From: Serpens sp035497915
GTDB taxonomy: Bacteria; Pseudomonadota; Gammaproteobacteria; Pseudomonadales; Pseudomonadaceae
Direction: 5' to 3'
Assembly (NCBI RefSeq): GCF_035497915.1
Contig: NZ_DATJCS010000037.1
Coordinates: forward strand, 10,039 to 74,038
Length of the DNA: 64,000 bases
Part shown: in pieces, positions 58,221 to 64,000 of the stretch
How positions within the stretch are numbered: the first letter of the stretch is position 1
How the letters are laid out: every line of letters starts with the position of its first letter
Made by a program: the position numbers and the translations under genes
Notes under the pieces: generated by a model
Seen by the model: the letters and a program-made list of their open reading frames with translations, nothing else
Databases searched by the model: none
What the model was told of the DNA's origin: nothing

Positions 58221-60512
58221 ATGCGGCGCTGGTGCTGGATGCTGATGCTGGTGAGCGGTTGCCTGGTCGCGCCGTCGCGCGCGGACGAACAGACCCTGTT
58301 CAGCTTCGTGCGCCCGCTGGATGTGGTGCAGGTGGCCACCGAGGATGCCTGGTTCCCGGAACTGACGGCCGAGACGACGCCCGAAGGCGCCATCCTGCGG
58401 CGCCTGAGCTTCAATGCCGCTGCGCGGCCCACGCTGCTGCTCGAACCGCAGGAAGGCGCGTGGGACTGGACCGGTCAGCGCAGCATGACCCTGCGCCTGC
58501 GCAATGCCATGGAGTGGGATCTGACCCTGTACGTGCGCATCGAAAGCGGCGATGACCAGGCACTGGAGGCCCGCATCGACCTGCCCGTCGGGCCGGTGCA
58601 GACCCTCGCCATGCCCCTGCAGGCCACCACTCCGCGGGCCTGGGGCATGCGTGCCGGCCCGCCGATGCCCTGGAGCCAGGGCGGCCGGCGTCTGCTGGTG
58701 GCCACCCGGGTGGAAGGCGGCATCGCCCTCGACCGGGTGCGCGCGGTCAAGCTCTACCTGCGCGATCCGGACGTGCCACAGCACATCCTGCTCGGCCAGT
58801 TCGGCGTCAGCGGCAGCGACGAGCTGACCGGCGCCTACCAGGGACTGGTCGATGGCTACGGCCAGTTCACCCGCCGCGACTGGGGCGACAAGGTCACCCG
58901 CGACAGCCAGCTGCGCCGCCTGCTGGGCAACGCCACGGCGGCGCTGGAGAGCTGGAACCGCCAGTTGCCCGAACGGGACCGCTTTGGCGGCCTGCGTGGC
59001 GGGGAGCGCTTCGAGGCCAGCGGCTTCTTTCGCACCGAGAAGCGCGCGCAGCGCTGGTATCTGGTGACGCCGGACGGTCATCCGTTCTATTCGCTGGGTG
59101 TCAACGCGGTGACCCGCCAGCACAGCCAGACCTACGTGCAGGGTCGCGAGGTGATGTTCCAGGCGCTGCCGGCGCCGCAGGATACCCTTGCGTTGTTCTA
59201 CGGTCAGGGCGACAGCCGCAGCGATGTGGGCGCCACTCGGGATCGTGAGTATGCCCATGGCCGCTGGTTCGACTTCTACAGCGCCAACCGCTATCGCGCC
59301 CAGGCCGAGGCGGCCTGCGAGCGCCACGAACCCTGCGCGCCCTGCCGGGTGCGCAAGCCCGGCCAGGAACCGCTGCCCGACGCCGAACACCGCGACGAGA
59401 CCGCCTGCCTGGTGCTGCGCACCCAGGCCCTGAACGCGCAGTGGCCCGAACAGACCCTGGCGCGGCTGCAGGCCTGGGGTTTCAATACCCTGGGCAGCTG
59501 GAGCGACGCGGAGCTGCATGAAACCCAGCGCCTGCCCTACGTACTACCGCTGTCCATTGCCGGCGACTATGCCAGCATTCCCACCGGTCACGACTGGTGG
59601 GGCGCCATGCCCGATCCGTTCGACCCGCGCTTCGCCATGGCCGCCGAGCGCACGGTGGCCATCGCCGCCCGGGGCCGGCGCGAGGATCCCTGGCTGATCG
59701 GCTATTTCGCCGACAACGAACTGGCCTGGGCGGCGCCGGGCGACACGCCGCAGGCGCGCTACGCGCTGGCCTACAACACGCTGCGCCAGACCACCGACGT
59801 GCCGGCCAAGCGCGCGTTCCTCAAGCAGCTGCGCGACCGCTACCGCAACCAGCAGGGGCTGGCGACGGCCTGGGGCATCGAACTGCCGGCCTGGGAACTG
59901 ATGGAAGACCCCGGCTTCGAGGCGCCGCTGCCCGACCCGGCGCACCCGGCCATCGAAGAGGACCTGCAGCGCTTTTTGCGCCTGTACGCCGACACCTACT
60001 TCCGCACCCTGGCCGACGCGCTGGCCTGGCATGCGCCGAACCACCTGCTGCTGGGCGGACGCTTCTCCAGCGTCACGCCGGAGGTGCTGGCCGCCTGCGC
60101 GCAGTTTTGCGATGTGCTCAGCGTCAACACCTACACGCGTGCCCCCCAGCAGGGCCAGGATTTCGCCGCCCTGCGCGCGCTGGACAAGCCGGTACTGATC
60201 AGCGAGTTCTCGTTCGGCTCGCGGGATCGCGGACCGTTCTGGCCGGGACCGCTGGAAGTGCCCGGCGAAAACGCGCGCGGCGCCGCCTATGCGCACTTCC
60301 TCGAACGCGCCCTGCAGGAGCCGATGATCGTCGGCCTGCACTGGTTCCAGTACCTGGACCAGCCGGTGACCGGGCGTCTGCTGGACGGCGAGAACGGCCA
60401 TGTCGGCCTGGTGGCCATCACCGACGTGCCGTTCGACGGCTTCGTCGACGCGGTGCGCCGCGCCAACCTGCGCCTGCTGCGCCGCTGGCTGCCGCCGGCC
60501 CCGGCGCCCTGA
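58221..60512 (+). CDS. Putative GH50-like (agarase-type) glycoside hydrolase, secreted
   Basis: 763 aa. Signal peptide with a possible lipobox VSGC (Cys14). N-terminal beta-sandwich region (about 25-250), then an (alpha/beta)8 domain with RWYLVTPDGHPFYSLGVNA at its start, GYFADNELAW (candidate acid/base Glu, Asn-Glu pair) and LISEFSFGSRDRG (candidate nucleophile Glu). The arrangement fits clan GH-A enzymes of the GH50 type. The natural substrate in a pseudomonad is unclear. ATG at 58221 chosen because the signal peptide begins there. Confidence 0.75.
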   Translation: MRRWCWMLMLVSGCLVAPSRADEQTLFSFVRPLDVVQVATEDAWFPELTAETTPEGAILRRLSFNAAARPTLLLEPQEGAWDWTGQRSMTLRLRNAMEWDLTLYVRIESGDDQALEARIDLPVGPVQTLAMPLQATTPRAWGMRAGPPMPWSQGGRRLLVATRVEGGIALDRVRAVKLYLRDPDVPQHILLGQFGVSGSDELTGAYQGLVDGYGQFTRRDWGDKVTRDSQLRRLLGNATAALESWNRQLPERDRFGGLRGGERFEASGFFRTEKRAQRWYLVTPDGHPFYSLGVNAVTRQHSQTYVQGREVMFQALPAPQDTLALFYGQGDSRSDVGATRDREYAHGRWFDFYSANRYRAQAEAACERHEPCAPCRVRKPGQEPLPDAEHRDETACLVLRTQALNAQWPEQTLARLQAWGFNTLGSWSDAELHETQRLPYVLPLSIAGDYASIPTGHDWWGAMPDPFDPRFAMAAERTVAIAARGRREDPWLIGYFADNELAWAAPGDTPQARYALAYNTLRQTTDVPAKRAFLKQLRDRYRNQQGLATAWGIELPAWELMEDPGFEAPLPDPAHPAIEEDLQRFLRLYADTYFRTLADALAWHAPNHLLLGGRFSSVTPEVLAACAQFCDVLSVNTYTRAPQQGQDFAALRALDKPVLISEFSFGSRDRGPFWPGPLEVPGENARGAAYAHFLERALQEPMIVGLHWFQYLDQPVTGRLLDGENGHVGLVAITDVPFDGFVDAVRRANLRLLRRWLPPAPAP

Positions 60513-60531
60513 CCACGGTGACCCCAAAACC

Positions 60532-60838
60532 TGTAGGGCCGGGTTTACCCCGGCCAGCCCCCAGGTGCACGGCCTGTGCCCCATCGGCCGGCGTAAAGCC
60601 GGCCCCACAAGGAAAAGCCAGCCCCCCGGAAGGCCCGGGCTGACCAGAACTGTGGGGCCGGGTTTACCCCGGCCAAAGGCTGGCGCCAGCCGGCCCCCAG
60701 GTGCACGGCCTGTGCCCCGTCGGCCGGCGTAAAGCCGGCCCTACATGAAGCCAGACTCCCCGGAGGCCCGGGCTGACCCGAACTGTAGGGCCGGGTTTAC
60801 CCCGGCCAAGGCCGGCGCCAGCCGGCCCCGCAAGGTTC
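60532..60838. repeat. Three-unit palindromic repeat array (BIME-like)
   Basis: Units begin tgtagggccgggtttacccc at 60532, 60651 and 60784 (spacings 119 and 133 bp); the first two contain a reversed partner ggccggcgtaaagccggccc. Fills the gap between the glycosidase and the next gene; no gene is present. Confidence 0.9.
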
Positions 60839-60907
60839 CACGCTTGCCGCATGCGCCGCGCCGCGCCGACAATACCGGCCTTCCAACCGACACCCGGGAG
60901 TGCGCGC

Positions 60908-62056
60908 GTGCAGATCCAAGGCTATTACGACCTGCGTTTCGAGGCGGTCCGCGAGGCGTTCGCCGCGCTGTTCGACAACCCCGGCGAGCGGGGCGCCGCG
61001 CTCTGCGTGCAGGTCGCCGGCGAGACGGTCGTGGACCTGTGGGCCGGCCCCGCGGACAAGGACGGCCAGGAAATGTGGCAGGAAGACACCCTGCTCAACC
61101 TGTTCTCCTGCACCAAGACCTTTGCCGCCGTCGCCACCCTGCAACTGGTCGGCGAGGGCAAGCTCGAGCTGGACGCCCCGGTGGCCCGCTACTGGCCGGA
61201 ATTCGCCGCCGCCGGCAAGGAACGCATCACGGTGCGCCAACTGCTCTGCCACCAGGCCGGCTTGCCGGCCATCCGCGCCAGCCTGCCGGGTGAGGCGCTG
61301 TACGACTGGGCGGCCATGTGCGCGGCGCTGGCCGCCGAGGAACCCTGGTGGACGCCGGGCACCGCCCACGGTTATGCGCCGATCACCTTCGGCTGGCTGA
61401 TCGGCGAGCTGCTGCGCCGCGTCGAAGGCCGTGAGCCGGGCGAGGTGATCGTGGCGCGCACCGCCCGGCCGCTGGGGCTGGATTTTCATATCGGTCTGGA
61501 CGACGCCGAATTCCACCGCGTGGCCCATATCGCTCGGGGCAAGGGCCCGGTCGGCGACGAAGCCGCCCAGCGCCTGCTGCGCACCATCATGCGCGAGCCC
61601 CAGTCGCTGACCACCCGTGCCTTCACCAATCCCCCTTCGGTGCTGACCAGCACCAATCGGCCGGAATGGCGGCGCATGCAGCAGCCGGCGGCCAACGGCC
61701 ACGGCAATGCCCGCTCGCTGGCCGGCTTCTACACCGGGCTGCTGGAGGGGCGACTGCTCGAGCCGGAGCTGCTCGCCGAGCTGACCCGCGAGCACTGCCG
61801 GGGCGAAGATCGCACGCTGCTGACCTCCACGCGCTTCGGGCTCGGCTGCATGCTCGACCAGCCGGGCGTGGCCAACGCCACCTACGGCCTCGGCCCCGGC
61901 ACCTTCGGCCATCCGGGCGCCGGCGGCTCCGTCGGCTGCGCCGATCCGCAGCGGGAACTTAGCTTCGGTTTCGTGACAAATACATTGGGGCCCTATGTGC
62001 TGATGGATCCGCGTGCGCAGCGGTTGGCCCGGGTGGTCGCCGCCTGTCTGGCCTAA
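60908..62056 (+). CDS. Serine beta-lactamase-like hydrolase (EstB/penicillin-binding type)
   Basis: 382 aa. S-x-x-K motif SCTK in NLFSCTKTF and the Tyr motif in HGYAPITFGWLIGEL; the third motif region is FGHPGAGGSVG. No signal peptide, so more likely a cytoplasmic esterase of the EstB group than a true beta-lactamase. GTG start with gggag 7 nt upstream is preferred over the ATG at 60851, which lies near the repeat array and adds unlike sequence. Confidence 0.88.
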   Translation: MQIQGYYDLRFEAVREAFAALFDNPGERGAALCVQVAGETVVDLWAGPADKDGQEMWQEDTLLNLFSCTKTFAAVATLQLVGEGKLELDAPVARYWPEFAAAGKERITVRQLLCHQAGLPAIRASLPGEALYDWAAMCAALAAEEPWWTPGTAHGYAPITFGWLIGELLRRVEGREPGEVIVARTARPLGLDFHIGLDDAEFHRVAHIARGKGPVGDEAAQRLLRTIMREPQSLTTRAFTNPPSVLTSTNRPEWRRMQQPAANGHGNARSLAGFYTGLLEGRLLEPELLAELTREHCRGEDRTLLTSTRFGLGCMLDQPGVANATYGLGPGTFGHPGAGGSVGCADPQRELSFGFVTNTLGPYVLMDPRAQRLARVVAACLA

Positions 62057-62233
62057 GCGGGCTGAAAAGGCGAGTGATTTACGCAGTCTTTCAAAGGCTT
62101 ACCGTCTGTCAGCTGGCTGGCGCCAATATCTTGCGTATTCCTCGCTTGACGGCAAAATGCCACTGGCATGCCAAATGAACGGGCGGTCTGAAACCGACTG
62201 CTGTTATCAACTTATGTGCTAGGGCAACCGTCC

Positions 62234-62827
62234 ATGACTATCAAACTGATCCACTCCGCGACTCTGATGTTCTGCATGGCAGTGGCTGGCTGCAGCTCCA
62301 CCGGCAACGGCGGCAGCACCGGTCCCAACGTCTCGCAAGCCTGGCTGGACAGCCAGGAAGCCGCCCTGCGCACCGCCATGGCGGGCAGCAGCTTTACCCT
62401 CAGCCGTACCGACAACGCACTGGTGGTGACCGCCCCGGCCGACGCCACCTTCAACGCCGACCGCCCGGACATGCTGCTGCCGGCCAGCCTCAAGCCCATC
62501 ACCACCGTGGCCAAGCAGGTGAGCGGCGATGCCGAAGCCGGCGTGCTGATCCTCGGTCATCTGGACAACACCCTGAACAACGAGGCGGCCGCCAAGCTGA
62601 GCCAGTCCCGCGCCCGTGCCGTGGCCTCGATCTTCCGCCTCAGCGGCCTCAAGCATGACCGCCTGCAGGCGCTCGGCCTGGGCGGTGTCCAGCCGGTGGC
62701 CAGCAACGATAGCGCCGCAGGCCGTGCCAGCAACCGTCGCGTGGAAATTCTCGTGACCCAGCAGAAGGCCCTGACCGCCCTGGCCGGCGACTATCGCGCC
62801 AGCGCCACCAAGCTGGCAGCCAAGTAA
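62234..62827 (+). CDS. OmpA-domain lipoprotein
   Basis: 197 aa. Lipobox AVAGC (Cys20). An OmpA-like peptidoglycan-binding domain covers about 75-180 (VLILGHLDNTLNNEAAAKLSQSRARAVASIF, GRASNRRVEI). The usual NxxLSxxRA pattern is recognisable as NNEAAAKLSQSRA. Probable peptidoglycan-associated outer-membrane lipoprotein of the Pal/YiaD type. Confidence 0.9.
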   Translation: MTIKLIHSATLMFCMAVAGCSSTGNGGSTGPNVSQAWLDSQEAALRTAMAGSSFTLSRTDNALVVTAPADATFNADRPDMLLPASLKPITTVAKQVSGDAEAGVLILGHLDNTLNNEAAAKLSQSRARAVASIFRLSGLKHDRLQALGLGGVQPVASNDSAAGRASNRRVEILVTQQKALTALAGDYRASATKLAAK

Positions 62828-62880
62828 GGGGCTGCTCGGTTAAGCTGGGGGCGTTCCGTTCCTTCCTTCCGGAGACGACC

Positions 62881-63528
62881 ATGCCCCCCAGCCTTGCCGA
62901 TATGCGTCGCGAGTACATTCGCGACGGTCTCACCGAAGAACAGGCGCCGGCCGAACCGCTGGCGCTGTTCCACACCTGGTTCAGCCAGGCCGTCGAAACC
63001 GAGCACCTGCCGGTCGAGCCCAACGCCATGACCCTGGCCACCGTGGATGCCGACGGCCGCCCGCATTGCCGGGTGCTGCTGCTCAAGGGCCTCGACGAAC
63101 GGGGCTTCACCTTCTTCTCCAATTACGACAGCGCCAAGGGCGAGCAGCTCAAGGCCAACCCCTTCGCGGCCATGACCTTCTTCTGGCCGAGCCTGGAACG
63201 CCAGGTGCGCATCGAAGGACGCATCGAACGGGTCAGCGTCGAGGAGTCCGACGCCTACTACCGTGTGCGTCCGCTGGGCAGCCGTCTCGGCGCCTGGGCC
63301 TCGCCGCAGAGCCGGGTGATCGAGGGCCGTCATGAGCTGGAACAGCTGTTGCGCGATACCGAAGAACGCTTCCGCGAGCAGGAACCGCATTGCCCGGAAC
63401 ACTGGGGCGGCTATCGCCTGCTGCCCGAGCGCATCGAGTTCTGGCAGGGGCGGGCCAGCCGGCTGCACGATCGTTTGAACTACCGTCGTGTCGGCGACGC
63501 CTGGGTGCGCGAACGCCTGGCGCCGTGA
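62881..63528 (+). CDS. pdxH: Pyridoxine/pyridoxamine 5'-phosphate oxidase
   Basis: 215 aa. FMN-dependent last step of pyridoxal phosphate synthesis. Motifs: NAMTLATVDADGRPHCRVLLLKGLDERGF, FFSNYDSAKG, FFWPSLERQVRIEG, and C-terminal PERIEFWQGRASRLHDR. Standard length. Confidence 0.97.
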   Translation: MPPSLADMRREYIRDGLTEEQAPAEPLALFHTWFSQAVETEHLPVEPNAMTLATVDADGRPHCRVLLLKGLDERGFTFFSNYDSAKGEQLKANPFAAMTFFWPSLERQVRIEGRIERVSVEESDAYYRVRPLGSRLGAWASPQSRVIEGRHELEQLLRDTEERFREQEPHCPEHWGGYRLLPERIEFWQGRASRLHDRLNYRRVGDAWVRERLAP

Positions 63529-63653
63529 CGCGCAGGGCTCGCTGTCCTGGCCGCCAGTCCAGTGCCTTGGTGTGTCCACTCTGCATCTCTGGGCGCATGG
63601 CCGATGCCCCGTCGGCCGGCGTAAAGCCGGCCCTACAGGGCGCGACGCTATTG

Positions 63654-64000
63654 GTAGGGCCGGGTTCATCCCGGCCAAGGTCGGCGCCAGCCGACCCCAA
63701 AGGTGCACCGGTTGTAGGGCCGGGTTTACCCCGGCCAAGGTCGGCGCCAGCCGACCCCAAAAGGTGCACCGGTTGTAGGGCCGGGTTTACCCGGCCAAGG
63801 TCGGCGTCAGCCGATCCCAAAGGTGCACCGGTTGTAGGGCCGGGTTTACCCCGGCCAAGGTCGGCGCCAGCCGACTCCGAAGATGCACCGGTTGTAGGGC
63901 CGGGTTTACCCCGGCCAAGGTCGGCGTCAGCCGACCCCAAAGATGCTCCGGTTGTAGGGCCGGGTTTACCCCGGCCAAGGTCGGCGCCAGCCGACCCCAA
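63654..64000. repeat. 60-bp tandem palindromic repeat array, truncated by the window end
   Basis: Six head-to-tail copies of gtagggccgggtttaccccg...gtgcaccggtt start at 63654, 63714, 63775, 63834, 63894 and 63954 (period 59-61 bp). Each contains two palindromes: ggccgggtttaccccggcc and gtcggcgccagccgac. A reversed copy (gtcggccggcgtaaagccgg) precedes the array at 63611-63638. The array continues beyond the window. No gene is present in 63529-64000. Confidence 0.93.

Noticed and set aside
63233..64000. 255-codon minus-strand open frame with a repeating GRGKPGPTTGA-type peptide
   Set aside because: It is a by-product of the 60-bp tandem DNA repeat, overlaps pdxH, and has no start context or non-repeat homology.

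Overview
The window is high-GC, densely packed chromosomal DNA of a gammaproteobacterium, almost certainly a Pseudomonas. The evidence is the hom-thrC pair, the gcvR-bcp / dapA-bamC-purC-tRNA-Ser block, a cyaB-type adenylate cyclase, polyphosphate:AMP phosphotransferase, nadC, prc, mnmC, and many REP/REPIN palindromes of the 'gtaggagcggcttcagccgcgat' type. Most genes are ordinary housekeeping or transport genes. No rRNA, insertion sequence, prophage or CRISPR array was seen.

Layout. 1-2.6 kb: threonine synthesis (5'-truncated hom, thrC). 2.8-5.8 kb: BepA-like protease, TusA-like carrier, Bcp peroxiredoxin and GcvR-like regulator. 5.9-9.1 kb: dapA, bamC, an Ade1-type purC and tRNA-Ser(CGA). 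9.7-22.7 kb: a contiguous MSHA-type (mannose-sensitive haemagglutinin) type IV pilus operon with pilM/N/O-like inner-membrane proteins, MshK, secretin, c-di-GMP-binding-type ATPase, platform protein, six prepilin-like proteins and a large MshQ-like tip protein. 22.8-25.5 kb: DUF2141, VanZ-like and SIMPL proteins and an RNA methyltransferase. 25.5-29.0 kb: two tandem chemoreceptors, each behind a sigma-28 (FliA) promoter. 29.0-29.6 kb: a palindromic repeat array. 29.6-31.8 kb: UbiA-type prenyltransferase, then a MerR regulator with a divergent CDF-type metal transporter. 31.9-34.3 kb: orphan TRAP binding lipoprotein, TauE/SafE exporter and a CsoR-family repressor. 34.3-43.3 kb: mnmC, pap, nadC, a short DUF1631 protein, an FKBP lipoprotein, and four small genes that include an XRE regulator. 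43.5-46.7 kb: prc and a quinone oxidoreductase. 46.8-50.5 kb: a four-gene ABC importer. 50.8-54.6 kb: a periplasmic tryptophan-tryptophylquinone (TTQ) amine dehydrogenase operon (heavy chain, MauE, MauD, light chain, two cytochromes c) behind a sigma-54 promoter. 54.6-58.1 kb: HAD phosphatase, ApeB aminopeptidase, CyaB. 58.2-63.5 kb: a GH50-like glycosidase, a serine beta-lactamase-like hydrolase, an OmpA-domain lipoprotein and pdxH. From 63.65 kb to the end: a 60-bp tandem palindromic repeat.

Two accessory systems stand out. The MSHA pilus locus sits directly downstream of a tRNA-Ser gene. Its polymerisation ATPase has the tandem MshEN motif that binds c-di-GMP in other bacteria, so pilus assembly is probably c-di-GMP-controlled. 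It lacks mshM and mshN, and short palindromes lie inside the leader-coding parts of two of its prepilin genes. The amine dehydrogenase operon resembles aromatic amine dehydrogenase (aau) rather than a complete mau cluster: no mauG/mauF is present, and the light chain has lost exactly the two cysteines that form one of the six conserved disulfides. Electrons would pass to its two c-type cytochromes.
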